From Solirubrobacterales bacterium (GTDB taxonomy: Bacteria > Actinomycetota > Thermoleophilia > Solirubrobacterales > 70-9), in NCBI GenBank assembly GCA_030152805.1, contig JASLIG010000116.1:1-40977 (forward strand): a DNA stretch of 40,977 nucleotides, read 5' to 3'. The translations under genes were made by a program, and so were the position numbers. The notes beneath the pieces were generated by a model that saw nothing but the letters and a program-made list of their open reading frames with translations, was not told the origin of the DNA and did no database searches. Below, piece after piece: positions 1-9,133 of this stretch (the first letter of the stretch is position 1; the number at the start of each line of letters is the position of its first letter).

Positions 1-574
1 CCTCGCTGTCGCAGGGGACGAGGAAGCAGGCGAGGCCCTTGTGCTTCTTCTCGGGGTCGGTCTGGGCGAAGATCAGCGCCACCTCGGAGAAGGTGGCGAG
101 CGAGATCCACATCTTCTGGCCGCTGATCGACCAGCCGCCGTCGGTCTTGGTCGCGCGGGTGCGCAGGTTGGCGGCGTCCGAGCCGGTGTCTGGCTCGGTC
201 AAGCCGAAGCAGCCCAGCGCCTCGCCCGAGCAGAGCCGCGGCAGCCACTTCTGCTTCTGGTCCTCGGAGCCCCACTTCTCGATCGAGCCAGCGACGAGCG
301 AGGTCTGCACGGAGACCACGGTGCGGGCGGAGGAGTCGGCGCGGCCGACCTGTTCGACGATCAGGCCGTAGCCGAGGTAGTCGAGGCCGCGGCCGCCGTA
401 GGCCTCGGCGACGGGCGCGCCGAGGTAGCCGACCTCACCCAGCTTGCTGGCCAGCTCGCGGTCGAAGCGGGCGGCCCGGTCGTTCTCGCGCACCCGCGGC
501 GTGATCTCCTTGTCGGCGAATTCGCGCGCCGTTTCGGAGATCAGGCGCTGCTCGTCGGTCAACTGGAAGTCCAA
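1..574 (-). CDS. Acyl-CoA dehydrogenase, N-terminal part
   Basis: Flavoprotein of the acyl-CoA dehydrogenase family, which oxidises acyl-CoA to trans-2-enoyl-CoA in fatty acid or branched-chain catabolism. The visible 191 codons read as the N-terminal helical and middle domains: a start like MDFQLTDEQ, the segment GLTEPDTGSDAANLR (the family signature around the flavin and substrate site), then KMWIS. The C-terminal domain with the catalytic Glu lies outside the window. I chose a TTG start at 574 because AAAGGAG sits 8 nt upstream; another TTG at 580 is too close to it. The start lies 2 nt after the aminotransferase stop, so the two are probably co-transcribed. Substrate chain length cannot be told. 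Confidence 0.93.
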   Translation of the reverse strand, partial: MDFQLTDEQRLISETAREFADKEITPRVRENDRAARFDRELASKLGEVGYLGAPVAEAYGGRGLDYLGYGLIVEQVGRADSSARTVVSVQTSLVAGSIEKWGSEDQKQKWLPRLCSGEALGCFGLTEPDTGSDAANLRTRATKTDGGWSISGQKMWISLATFSEVALIFAQTDPEKKHKGLACFLVPCDSE

Positions 575-576
575 GG

Positions 577-1368
577 TCAAAGCTCCTTTCCGAGCGTCGC
601 CCCGAACGCGTCCTGGGCTTCGCGAGTGCGGGGACCGGGCGCCGAGGAGAGCTCAGCACCGTCGATTGCGGATACGGCTTGAATCTCGCGCGTGGTCGAG
701 GCGAGGAAGGCCTCTTTGGCGGCGTGCAGGTCGGCGACGGGCCAGGCGCCCTCCTCGACGTCGAGTGCCTTGACCAGGCGATCGCGCGTGATCGACTCGA
801 GCACGCCGTTGTCGAGCGCCGGCGTGCGCAGGGCGCCCTGGGGCGAGACCCAGAAGATCGAGGAGGTCGGCGGCTCGAGCACGGTGCCGTCGGGCTGGAC
901 CAGCACCGCCTCATCGGCGCCCTGGGCCTTGGCGAGCCGCGTCGCCTGCATGTTGGCCGCGTAGGAGAGGGACTTGACCCCGTTGAGGATGACGCTCGGG
1001 CTGTAGGTCACGGTGGCGACGCTGACGGTCTCCGCGTGCGGCGGGATCGGCTCGGTCATCGCCAGCCGGCGCCCACCGCGGGTGACGATCAGCCGCAGCT
1101 GCCCGTCGGCGTCGCCCAGCTCCGCGAGCAGAGCCGCGATCTCGCCCTCCAGGGCCCCCCGGTCGAACTCGAGCTCGATCGCGGCGGCGGAGCGCTGCAG
1201 CCGGTCGAGGTGATCGCCGAGCGCGAAGGGCTTCCCTTTGTAGAGCCGGATCACCTCGAAGGCACCGTCCCCTCGATAGAGTCCGTCGTCCTTGAGTGGC
1301 ACCACCGCCTCGGCGGTCGGCGCGACCCTCCCGTCTACGCTTGCCAGCTCTCTCAGCTCGGTCGCCAT
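577..1368 (-). CDS. Class IV PLP aminotransferase / aminodeoxychorismate lyase-like
   Basis: 263-residue fold-type IV PLP enzyme (branched-chain aminotransferase, D-amino acid aminotransferase and aminodeoxychorismate lyase family). Seen: YRGDGAFE at 31-38, the usual N-terminal motif; Lys132 in VKSLSYAANM, the expected Schiff-base lysine; and EPPTSSIFWV near residue 165, matching the family's E-xxxSNIF-like phosphate-binding segment. The length is at the short end, closer to aminodeoxychorismate lyase (PabC) than IlvE, but no pab genes are adjacent, so the substrate stays open. ATG start at 1368; the stop lies 2 nt before the acyl-CoA dehydrogenase start, so the pair looks like an operon. Confidence 0.88.
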   Translation of the reverse strand: MATELRELASVDGRVAPTAEAVVPLKDDGLYRGDGAFEVIRLYKGKPFALGDHLDRLQRSAAAIELEFDRGALEGEIAALLAELGDADGQLRLIVTRGGRRLAMTEPIPPHAETVSVATVTYSPSVILNGVKSLSYAANMQATRLAKAQGADEAVLVQPDGTVLEPPTSSIFWVSPQGALRTPALDNGVLESITRDRLVKALDVEEGAWPVADLHAAKEAFLASTTREIQAVSAIDGAELSSAPGPRTREAQDAFGATLGKEL

Positions 1369-1399
1369 CGGTTGGCGAGGCTATCGTCTCGCGATCTTC

Positions 1400-2167
1400 A
1401 TGGGCTTGGAGCCGTACCCTTGGTCGGCAATGGGCTACCACTTTGAGCTGATTGGCGCAATCGAAGCCTCGGTACTTGACTGGTTCGATGCTCATTCAGG
1501 AGCAGTCACTGCCTTGGCGACGGTGGTTCTTGTACTGATCACAATTGCCTATGTAGTTGTCACTTACATGTTGGTGCGAGAGCAGCGCCTGCAGGGAGAT
1601 ACGCCCGAGATAGTGCATAGCGTGGCTGGGGCCAGCAGCTCCAAAGCGGATCTGAAAATCCACAATGTTGGAACTGGCACCGCCGTTGAATTGAAGGTTC
1701 TCGCCGGGCCTGGAGAAGGAATCGAGGTTTCTGCTCCTGAGCTTGGATGGCCGCGGGCCTTGCTTACAGGAGAAGATCGCATATGGCCTATTCGTCCTAT
1801 CGCCGGACACTCAAAATTCCCCGTAGGCGATCTCCCGCTCACCATGAGGTATTTCGACACAGGGAAGAGGAGGGTTTTCTACCGTGTAATGATGATCCGG
1901 GTCACGGTTGTTAACGGCCAGCTTGCATTGATTGATTCTGGCGCGGTGAACAACAGGTGGACCAAGTGGAATGTACTGTCCCAAACTTTGCGTTTGATGA
2001 AGGTCTGGTCTTGGCCACAATTTCTATGGCGCTTACGAGGCCATGGACTGACAATTCTTCTCTTGCAGGACGAAGTTCGTCGGGCAGTGCGTAGGGTCTT
2101 GACCGAAGACATAGACAACCTACGTGAATGGAGTGAGCGGGCTGCCTCCGCCCGAGACCGCATATAG
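1400..2167 (+). CDS. Hypothetical single-pass membrane protein
   Basis: No family recognised. From the ATG at 1400 (an in-frame ATG at 1430 is possible) the protein has about 255 residues: a short N-terminus, one transmembrane helix (ALATVVLVLITIAYVVVTYML, about residues 35-55), then a soluble domain of about 190 residues with a beta-rich look (LKIHNVGTGTAVELKVLAGPG). The reading frame is open further upstream to 1292, but that part is antisense to the aminotransferase. Base composition is clearly more AT-rich than its neighbours and codon use is relaxed, suggesting recent acquisition. It stands alone between two reverse-strand metabolic genes. The topology resembles small membrane accessory proteins often found singly in genomic islands; that is only an impression. 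Confidence 0.7.
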   Translation: MGLEPYPWSAMGYHFELIGAIEASVLDWFDAHSGAVTALATVVLVLITIAYVVVTYMLVREQRLQGDTPEIVHSVAGASSSKADLKIHNVGTGTAVELKVLAGPGEGIEVSAPELGWPRALLTGEDRIWPIRPIAGHSKFPVGDLPLTMRYFDTGKRRVFYRVMMIRVTVVNGQLALIDSGAVNNRWTKWNVLSQTLRLMKVWSWPQFLWRLRGHGLTILLLQDEVRRAVRRVLTEDIDNLREWSERAASARDRI

Positions 2168-2190
2168 AGAGCGGGCGGCTGTCAAATCGA

Positions 2191-3393
<1,203 letters not shown>

Positions 3394-3438
3394 CTCGGGG
3401 ATTAAAGGGAACCGGCAACCTCGGCGTATCCTTGACCT

Positions 3439-3732
3439 GTGTATTTCGTCCTCGGCACCGTCGCCATGGTCCTGCTCGTCGTCGGCGTGCTGGTCCTGAT
3501 CGATCACTTCTACACCGGCAACAACGCCGAACTGCTCGACTGGAAGCCGACTCGCTCCCCCGAAGCGGAGGTGCAGAACGAGGTTGACGACGTGCAGCAG
3601 ATGCTCGAGGCGCAGAACGAGATGCGGCGCCGCCGCGGTCTGGGCGACCGCAACGAGCAGGAGCTGCGCGACGAAGTCGCCGCCGAGGAGCTGGAGAAGA
3701 TGCGCCGCCGCCGGCGCTCCGAGGCCACCTGA
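3439..3732 (+). CDS. Small membrane-anchored coiled-coil protein
   Basis: 97 residues from a GTG. The N-terminal helix YFVLGTVAMVLLVVGVLVLIDHF is a membrane anchor. A short linker with Trp follows, then a strongly charged helix rich in Glu and Arg (about 50-95), a likely coiled coil. It is divergent from the thiolase gene with 45 nt between; a TATCCT hexamer about 7 nt before the GTG suggests a leaderless start. The stop abuts the GTG of the next gene, so the two are translationally coupled. No function recognised. Confidence 0.75.
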   Translation: MYFVLGTVAMVLLVVGVLVLIDHFYTGNNAELLDWKPTRSPEAEVQNEVDDVQQMLEAQNEMRRRRGLGDRNEQELRDEVAAEELEKMRRRRRSEAT

Positions 3733-4191
3733 GTGGCGCGGGCGCTGATCGTCGGCTGCGGCTGCCGCGGCCGAGCGCTCGGGCGGGCGCTGCTGGAGGA
3801 AGGATGGGCGGTGCGGGGGACGAGCCGGCGAGAGCAGGGTCTGGCGGCGATCGAGTCGGCTGGGATCGAGCCGGCGCTGGCCGATCCGGAGCACCCGGCG
3901 ACGCTGCTCGAACTCGTCGAGGACGTCACCGTCGTCCACTGGCTGCTCGGCTCGGCGACCGGCGACGCGGAGAACGTCGCCGCGATCCACGGTCCCCGGC
4001 TCGAACGGCTGCTCGAACACCTCGTGGAAACACCGGTACGGCGCTTCGTCTACGAGGCTTTCGGGTCGGTCGACCCCGGCGTCTTGGAGGCGGGGGCGGC
4101 GGTGGTTGAGCGAGCCGCCCGGACCTGGCGGATCCCGGTCGAGGTCCAGCGGGCCGCCGATCGCATATCTCTAAACTCCGATAGGGATTAA
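3733..4191 (+). CDS. Short Rossmann-fold NAD(P)-binding protein
   Basis: 152 residues from a GTG that directly follows the upstream stop. The N-terminus ARALIVGCGCRGRALGRALLEEGWAVRGTSR is a Rossmann beta-alpha-beta with a GxGxxG-like turn, followed by VTVVHWLLGSATG and RRFVYEAFGSVDP, as in NAD-dependent epimerase/SDR-like proteins. It is about half the length of a full epimerase and lacks a YxxxK active site, so it may only bind nucleotide or be a reduced family member. The last codons lie in an AT-rich stretch with a small inverted repeat (GGGATT/AATCCC, 4184-4200) just before the peroxiredoxin gene. Confidence 0.7.
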   Translation: MARALIVGCGCRGRALGRALLEEGWAVRGTSRREQGLAAIESAGIEPALADPEHPATLLELVEDVTVVHWLLGSATGDAENVAAIHGPRLERLLEHLVETPVRRFVYEAFGSVDPGVLEAGAAVVERAARTWRIPVEVQRAADRISLNSDRD

Positions 4192-4227
4192 GGAAATCCC
4201 CAGTCAGCACCCGAGAGGAGCGGTTCG

Positions 4228-4893
4228 ATGGCTCTGCAGCTTGGCGACGTAGCACCCGATTTCGAGGCCGACACGACCGAGGGCCGGATCAAGTTCCACG
4301 ACTGGATCGGCGACTCGTGGGCGGTCCTGTTCTCGCACCCGAAGGACTTCACGCCGGTCTGCACGACGGAGCTCGGCTACATGGCGAGCATCGAGCCCGA
4401 GTTCGCGAAGCGCGGCGTCAAGATCATCGGGCTCTCGATCGATCCGCTCGACCGCCACGAGGAGTGGGCCAAGGACATCGAGGACACGCAGGGCACGGCG
4501 CCCAACTACCCGATCATCAGCGACTCCGACTTCAACGTCGCGCGGCTCTACGGCATGCTGCCGGCTGACGTCTCCGGTCCCGTCGAGGATCGCACGCCGG
4601 TCGACAACCAGACCGTGCGCAACGTCTTCGTCATCGGCCCCGACAAGAAGATCAAACTGATCCTCGTCTACCCGATGACGACCGGGCGCAACTTCGACGA
4701 GGTGCTGCGCGTGATCGACTCGCTGCAGCTCACCGCCAACCACAAAGTCGCCACCCCAGCCCAGTGGCAGCAGGGCGACGACGTGATCATCGCCGGCTCG
4801 GTCTCCAACGACGAAGCGAAGGAGACTTACCCGGACGGTTGGGAGGAGCCGCGCCCCTACATCCGCATCGTCCCCCAGCCGGAGAAGGCCTGA
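4228..4893 (+). CDS. 1-Cys peroxiredoxin (Prx6 type)
   Basis: 221-residue cytoplasmic peroxiredoxin that reduces hydrogen peroxide and organic hydroperoxides. Peroxidatic Cys45 lies in HPKDFTPVCTTELG, the Prx6 signature; the long C-terminal dimerisation extension (ATPAQWQQGDDVIIAGSVSN, then WEEPRPYIRIV) and the lack of a clear resolving Cys place it in the 1-Cys group. GAGAGGAG at 4213-4220 is a good ribosome-binding site 7 nt before the ATG. The AT-rich upstream region around 4160-4200 probably holds its promoter. It converges with the NUDIX gene (10 nt apart). Confidence 0.95.
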   Translation: MALQLGDVAPDFEADTTEGRIKFHDWIGDSWAVLFSHPKDFTPVCTTELGYMASIEPEFAKRGVKIIGLSIDPLDRHEEWAKDIEDTQGTAPNYPIISDSDFNVARLYGMLPADVSGPVEDRTPVDNQTVRNVFVIGPDKKIKLILVYPMTTGRNFDEVLRVIDSLQLTANHKVATPAQWQQGDDVIIAGSVSNDEAKETYPDGWEEPRPYIRIVPQPEKA

Positions 4894-4903
4894 GCGGAAG
4901 CGT

Positions 4904-5401
4904 TTACTCGAAGCGGTCGAGCAGGTCGCTAACTATTCGTGCGGTGGCTCCCCAGATCAGCTGACCTTCGATCTCGTAGGTCGGCGTGTGGATCGGGACG
5001 CCGCGCCGGGTCAGGCGGCGGATCTCGTAGCTCTCGCGCAGCACCTCCAGCGAGAAGGTGAGGACGGTCTCGACCTCGGCTGGATTTGGCCGCAGGTCGA
5101 GGTCGGCGGGGTGCGGAATGTGGCCGACGTAGGGGTGGATGCGGTAGCCGGTCACGAAGGTGTTGGTCGGCGGCAGCTCCTCGCCGAGCTCGACCACGTC
5201 CGGATCGAGGCCAATCTCCTCCTCCGCCTCGCGCAGCGCCGTCACGCTCAGGTCGGCATCGCCGGGATCGCGGCGGCCGCCGGGGAAGGAGACCTCGCCG
5301 GCGTGGCGGCGCAGGTCGGCGCGGCGCTCGGTGAAGACGAGGCCCGGCTCGTCCGGCCAGCCGTAAAGCGGCAGCAGGACGGCGGCCTCGACGGATTTCA
5401 T
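4904..5401 (-). CDS. NUDIX hydrolase, CoA pyrophosphatase-like
   Basis: About 165 residues from the ATG at 5401. It resembles the NudL/Nudt7 group that cleaves CoA and acyl-CoA to phosphopantetheine and 3',5'-ADP. Seen: VFTERRADLRRHAGEVSFPGG, then the NUDIX box GGRRDPGDADLSVTALREAEEEIGL, with REAEEE as metal-binding core and Asp in place of the first Glu, as in this subgroup. The C-terminal YEIEGQLIWGATARIV is typical. The frame is open to 5461, but those 20 extra residues do not look like the family. Next to fatty acid genes, a role in CoA turnover is plausible. Confidence 0.88.
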   Translation of the reverse strand: MKSVEAAVLLPLYGWPDEPGLVFTERRADLRRHAGEVSFPGGRRDPGDADLSVTALREAEEEIGLDPDVVELGEELPPTNTFVTGYRIHPYVGHIPHPADLDLRPNPAEVETVLTFSLEVLRESYEIRRLTRRGVPIHTPTYEIEGQLIWGATARIVSDLLDRFE

Positions 5402-5504
5402 TTTGGGAGACGGCGAAAACCAAGTCTGGCAAGGACGCAGGGAGCGTGGCGTGCTCTGCACGCGAGCGACCGAGGACGCTGCCAGGCGCCGGTTTGCAGC
5501 CGTC

Positions 5505-6317
5505 TCAGATGATCACCTGGACTGTGCCGCCGTCCACTGACCAAGCGGCGCCGCTGACGTAGGAGGCGCGCTCGGAGCAGAGGAAGGCGATCGCGCCGCC
5601 GATCTCCTCCGAGGTGGCGAGGCGGCCGATCGGGCGCTTGGAGCCGGCGTTGGCCAGGGCCTCCTCGCGGCTGGCGTCGCCCGACATCGCCTGCGACTGG
5701 TCGAGCAGGCCGCCGGGCTCCATCCACATCTCCGATTCGACCGGGCCGGGGCAGATCGCGTTGACGAGGACGCCGCTGTTCGCGTAGCGGTCGGCGAAGA
5801 GGCGCGAGAGCGAGAGCTCGGCGGCCTTCGCCACCGAGTACTCGGGCATCGCCGCCGAGGGTCGCTTGCCCGCAGTCGAGCAGACGTTGACGATGCGGCC
5901 CCAGCCGCGCTCGGCCATCGGTGGGGCAGCGGCGCGCATCGCTCGCAGCGGCGCCATCACGTTGAGCTCGTACTGGGCGCGCCAGTCCTCGTCGGGCACC
6001 TCGTCGAGATCGCGCCAGCGGGCGGTGCCCGCGTTGTTGACGAGGACGTCGAGCGCGCCGAAGCGCTCGTTGGCCGCGGCCAGCAGGCGCTCACCCGCGT
6101 CCGCGCGGGTGACGTCGAGGGCAAGGACCTCGGCGCGCCCGCCCGCTTCGGCCCCGCCCGCGCTCGCCCCGCGCGCGGCCCCGCGCAGCCGCTCCTCGTC
6201 GCGGGCGACGAGGAGCACGTTGGCTCCCTCGGCGCAGAGCAGCTTTGCCGTCGCCGCGCCGATCCCGCGACTGGCGCCGGTCACGGCGCAGCTTCGTCCC
6301 TTCAGCCCCAGGTCCAT
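5505..6317 (-). CDS. Short-chain dehydrogenase/reductase
   Basis: 270-residue classical SDR with an NAD(P)-dependent Rossmann fold. Seen: TGASRGIG at 13-20 (cofactor loop), NNAG, the catalytic Ser in NVCSTAG, YSVAK with catalytic Tyr and Lys, and a C-terminal GAAWSVDGGTVQVII. Start ATG at 6317 overlaps the OsmC stop (TGATG), with GAGG upstream, showing translational coupling; the frame extends upstream only across the OsmC gene. SASAGGAEAGGRAE near residue 55 is an Ala/Gly-rich loop insertion. Substrate unknown; 3-oxoacyl-ACP reductase-like enzymes share these features. Confidence 0.9.
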   Translation of the reverse strand: MDLGLKGRSCAVTGASRGIGAATAKLLCAEGANVLLVARDEERLRGAARGASAGGAEAGGRAEVLALDVTRADAGERLLAAANERFGALDVLVNNAGTARWRDLDEVPDEDWRAQYELNVMAPLRAMRAAAPPMAERGWGRIVNVCSTAGKRPSAAMPEYSVAKAAELSLSRLFADRYANSGVLVNAICPGPVESEMWMEPGGLLDQSQAMSGDASREEALANAGSKRPIGRLATSEEIGGAIAFLCSERASYVSGAAWSVDGGTVQVII

Positions 6318-6736
6318 CAGAGCGCCTCGATCACGTCGGAGACGACCACTGGCGTCTCGCCGGCGAGCAGCTTGTGGACCGGGCACTTGCGGGCGATGAA
6401 CAGCAGGCGTTCGCGCTGCTCGTCGCTCAGCTCGGCCGGCAGGCGCAGGGTCACTGCAAAGGAAAGCGGCGCGTGCCCCTCGTAGGTGACGTCGACGTCC
6501 ACCTCGACCGGGCCCAGGTCCCAGCCTTTGCGCTCGGCGTACATCTCCATCGTCACGGCGATGCAGCCGGCGAGGCCGGCGGCGACGAGGCGGGTCGGGG
6601 AGGGGCCGGTATCGCCGCCGCCGGCCGCCGCCGGCTCGTCGATGCGGATCGTGTGGCCGCCTTCGATCTCGACGTCGTGGGCGTAGCCCAGGACCTGGTT
6701 CGCCCCGCTCGCCTTGCGCCGGGCGACGACCCTCAT
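6317..6736 (-). CDS. OsmC-family peroxidase
   Basis: 139-residue OsmC/Ohr-superfamily protein, a thiol-dependent reductase of organic hydroperoxides. The two family cysteines are visible: Cys58 in AAGLAGCIAVTMEMYA and the second in FIARKCPVHKLL near residue 119. The ATG overlaps the stop of the adenosyltransferase gene (ATGA), and its own stop overlaps the SDR start, so the three genes form one translationally coupled operon. The segment EPAAAGGGDTGPSPTRLV matches the loop before the first catalytic helix. It is closer to the general OsmC/YhfA type than to Ohr. Confidence 0.9.
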   Translation of the reverse strand: MRVVARRKASGANQVLGYAHDVEIEGGHTIRIDEPAAAGGGDTGPSPTRLVAAGLAGCIAVTMEMYAERKGWDLGPVEVDVDVTYEGHAPLSFAVTLRLPAELSDEQRERLLFIARKCPVHKLLAGETPVVVSDVIEAL

Positions 6737-7305
6737 GCCTGGGACTTGCGGCGGCCCTGGAACAGCACCGGGTCCTCGACGTCGGCGAAGCGGGCCATCG
6801 CGTAGGCCAGGTCGGAAGCCCGGTTGACGAGGTGGATCACGGCCTCGCTGGCCAGCTCGCCGTCCTCGGCGAGGGCGGCGATGCGGCGCTCGGCGCGGCG
6901 GATCACGGTGCGGGCGACGTCGAGGTGGGCGGAGAGCTGGTTGCCGCCGGGAATGACGAACTGCGGCTGCAGATCGACCTCGCTCATGTAGCGGTCGATC
7001 AGCCGCTCCAGGTCGGCGACCATCTCCGTGCTGACGCGGCTGACGCCGTCCTCGAGCCGATCGGCGGCCTCCGGCGCGGTGGCCAGCTCGGCAGCGGCGA
7101 TGAAGAGGTCGTCCTGGAGGCGCAGGATGTCGGCGCCGAGCTCCGCCTCGCCGGCGTCGCAGAGCGCTCGCGCGACGCCGAGCTGCGAGGAGGCCTCGTC
7201 GAGGGCACCGTAGGCTTCGGTGCGCGGGTGGCACTTGGGCACGCGGCCGCCGTACCAGAGCGAGGTGGTGCCGTCGTCGCCCTTCTTGGTGTAGATCTTG
7301 ACCAC
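6733..7305 (-). CDS. Cob(I)alamin adenosyltransferase, PduO type
   Basis: 190 residues, the usual size of a PduO/MMAB-type ATP:cob(I)alamin adenosyltransferase, which makes adenosylcobalamin. N-terminal VKIYTKKGDDGTTSLWYGGRV is the ATP-binding signature (TKxGDxGxT); the helical-bundle segment ARTVIRRAERRIAAL near residue 130 carries the conserved RxxxRRxE-like residues, followed by NRASDLAYAMARF. ATG at 7305. It is the first gene of the coupled OsmC/SDR group. No cobalamin riboswitch was recognised in the short gap to the DUF1015 gene. Confidence 0.93.
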   Translation of the reverse strand: MVKIYTKKGDDGTTSLWYGGRVPKCHPRTEAYGALDEASSQLGVARALCDAGEAELGADILRLQDDLFIAAAELATAPEAADRLEDGVSRVSTEMVADLERLIDRYMSEVDLQPQFVIPGGNQLSAHLDVARTVIRRAERRIAALAEDGELASEAVIHLVNRASDLAYAMARFADVEDPVLFQGRRKSQA

Positions 7306-7349
7306 GGATCCATCCTACGCGGGGCGCCCGGTCGATTCGCGCCCGCCGC

Positions 7350-8630
7350 TCAGGCCAGCGGGTTGAAGACCAGTCCGGTCAGCACCTTGGGGTAGAAGTA
7401 GGTCGACTTGGGTGGCATGTTGGCTTCGCTTTCGCAGATTTCGCGCGTCTGGTCGACCGGGATCGGACGCAGGATGAAGGCGACGTCGTAGGCGCCCTCG
7501 TCGAGCAGGCGCAGCGAGTCCTCGACGCTCTTGGCGTAGCCGATGCCACGCTTGGCGAGGATGTCGTCTTCGCTGAGGCCGGCGAGCTTCTTGAGAACGA
7601 GGGTCTCGAGGATCGCGGCGTCGAGGCGGCGGTAGGCCTCGGGCTGGCCCTCGAGCAGGCGATCGAGCTCCGCCGTGTCCTTGAGTCGCAGTCGGAAGGC
7701 GCGCTTGTGATGGGAGTCGTAGAGGCCGAAGACGCCGACCCCGTCCTCGCCGAGCGGGTCGAGGCGGTCGTCGGGCACCTCCTCGACCTCGAAGAGCTCG
7801 CGCAGGCCCTCGCCGAGGCGGCGCTGGCGCTCCGGGTCGTCGGCGAAGCCGGAGAGCAGGCGGTGCGTGGGGTAGACCGAGAGGCCCGGGTCCTCGAGCC
7901 CGGTCAGCGCCATCAGCGTGTAGTTGTGGTCGCCCTCGCCGCCGATCTCGTCGCGGTAGGCGATCGCCGTCTCGTAGCGATGGTGGCCGTCGGCGATCAG
8001 CAGCTGGGCGTCGGCGAGCAGGGCGGGGATCTCCTCGTTCAGCGCCGGCAGCCGCCAGATGCGCGTCACCGTCCCGGCCGCGTCCGTCGCTTCCCCCCAG
8101 ACGGGTTCGACCGCGGTCTCCTTGGCGGCCAGCGGCCAGGGGTCGATCGTGCTCAGCGAGAAGATCGGCGAGAGGTTGCAGCGGGTGGCGCGCATCAGCT
8201 CGAGGCGGTCCTGCTTCGGTCCCGGCAGCGTGCGCTCGTGGGGCAGGATCGTGCCGCTCGCGAAGTCCTCGACGCGGACCCGGGCGAGGATGCCGTGGCG
8301 GATGTGCGAGGCGCCGTCGGGGCCCGTGTACTCCTGCTCCATCGCCCAGATCGCCGCTTCGGCGTCCTCGACCAGGGCGCCGGCTTTCCGCCAGGCCGCG
8401 ATCTCCCGAGCGGCGCCCTCGTAGGGGTCGCCCTCGCCGGCCGATTGCGGGCCGGTCTCGCCGTATGGCTTGGGCAGGTCGATCGCGACCGCGTTGTAGG
8501 GCGAGCGCTCGAGCAGCTCCGCCCGCATCCGCGTGTCGATCACGTCGTAGGGCGGCGCGACCACGTCCTGCAGCGACCCGACCGCGTCGAGTTCGTAATG
8601 CAGGGCGTGCAGCGGCAGAACCTCAGCCAT
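7350..8630 (-). CDS. DUF1015 family protein
   Basis: 426 residues with the DUF1015 pattern: the N-terminal VVAPPYDVIDTRMRAELLERSPYNAVAIDLP segment, GHHRYETAIAYRDE near the middle and a C-terminal region with ADGHH-like and DVAFIL elements. The biochemical role of the family is not established; members occur widely in bacteria and archaea, often near amino acid metabolism genes. ATG at 8630. It ends 44 nt before the adenosyltransferase start on the same strand, so it may head that operon. Confidence 0.88.
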   Translation of the reverse strand: MAEVLPLHALHYELDAVGSLQDVVAPPYDVIDTRMRAELLERSPYNAVAIDLPKPYGETGPQSAGEGDPYEGAAREIAAWRKAGALVEDAEAAIWAMEQEYTGPDGASHIRHGILARVRVEDFASGTILPHERTLPGPKQDRLELMRATRCNLSPIFSLSTIDPWPLAAKETAVEPVWGEATDAAGTVTRIWRLPALNEEIPALLADAQLLIADGHHRYETAIAYRDEIGGEGDHNYTLMALTGLEDPGLSVYPTHRLLSGFADDPERQRRLGEGLRELFEVEEVPDDRLDPLGEDGVGVFGLYDSHHKRAFRLRLKDTAELDRLLEGQPEAYRRLDAAILETLVLKKLAGLSEDDILAKRGIGYAKSVEDSLRLLDEGAYDVAFILRPIPVDQTREICESEANMPPKSTYFYPKVLTGLVFNPLA

Positions 8631-8658
8631 CGCCGCCGAAAACTACACTTGGATGCTT

Positions 8659-8732
8659 CGGGGCGTGGCGCAGCCTGGTAGCGCGCGGCCTTTGGGTGGC
8701 CGAGGTCCCCGGTTCGAATCCGGGCGCCCCGA
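8659..8732 (+). tRNA. tRNA-Pro(TGG)
   Basis: Acceptor stem CGGGGCG pairs with CGCCCCG at the 3' end (8725-8731) and A8732 is the discriminator; CCA is not encoded. The anticodon stem CGGCC/GGCCG encloses the loop TTTGGGT, giving anticodon TGG. The T-arm reads GGTTCGAATCC. The gene lies between the DUF1015 start and a metal-sensor operon whose operator begins 3 nt after the tRNA end. Confidence 0.97.
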
Positions 8733-8734
8733 TA

Positions 8735-8758
8735 ACATTCGCATGGTCATACGAATGT
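8735..8758. promoter_or_regulatory. Operator of the ArsR/CadC-like regulator
   Basis: Imperfect palindrome: ACATTCG (8735-8741) and CGAATGT (8752-8758), with a partly symmetric centre. The outer arms match perfectly. It lies 15 nt before the regulator's ATG and resembles in layout the inverted repeats bound by ArsR/SmtB/CadC repressors, so autorepression relieved by metal is likely. Confidence 0.65.
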
Positions 8759-8773
8759 TTTATAGTCTTCGAC

Positions 8774-9133
8774 ATGGTCCGTGATGCAGATACGTGCGAT
8801 CTGCTTTGCCTCGATCTCCCCATGGCCGAGCAGGTGCGCGAGGGGCTTCCCGATGGCGAGCAACTGGATTCATGGGCAGCTGGGGCGAAAGCGCTCGGTG
8901 ATCCGACTCGCCTCGCTATTGCGCTTGCGCTGAAAGCCGGCGGGTCAGCCTGTGTTTGCGACCTAGCCTGGATCGTTGGGCGTGACGAGCAGCTTGTCTC
9001 TCACCACGCCCGCCAGCTCAAGCTCACCACTCTCGCCTACTCGCGACGGGAGGGAAAGATGGTGATTTATGAATTGACCGAGCGTGGCCGCATGTTGCTG
9101 GCCGCAGTCGCGGCTCATGAGGCTGGCGCATGA
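8774..9133 (+). CDS. ArsR-family metal sensor, CadC-like
   Basis: 119-residue winged-helix repressor. The HTH spans about 45-95 (ALGDPTRLAIALALK, then VSHHARQLKLTTLAYSRREGKMVIYEL). Cys8 and Cys12 (in CDLLCLDLP) plus Cys60 and Cys62 (in ACVCDLA) reproduce the Cx3C plus CxC spacing of the CadC cadmium/lead/zinc sensor, so a soft-metal ligand set is likely. I chose the ATG at 8774; the frame extends upstream through tRNA-Pro, which cannot be coding. The stop overlaps the next gene's ATG, so the two are an operon controlled from the palindrome just upstream. Confidence 0.88.
   Translation: MVRDADTCDLLCLDLPMAEQVREGLPDGEQLDSWAAGAKALGDPTRLAIALALKAGGSACVCDLAWIVGRDEQLVSHHARQLKLTTLAYSRREGKMVIYELTERGRMLLAAVAAHEAGA

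Noticed and set aside
41..1446. Forward open frames over the acyl-CoA dehydrogenase and aminotransferase
   Set aside because: The reverse genes carry complete family motifs; the forward frames are low-complexity.
3394..4020. N-terminal extension of the thiolase frame
   Set aside because: The open frame upstream has no thiolase similarity, is antisense to two good forward genes and looks like an antisense reading of high-GC DNA.
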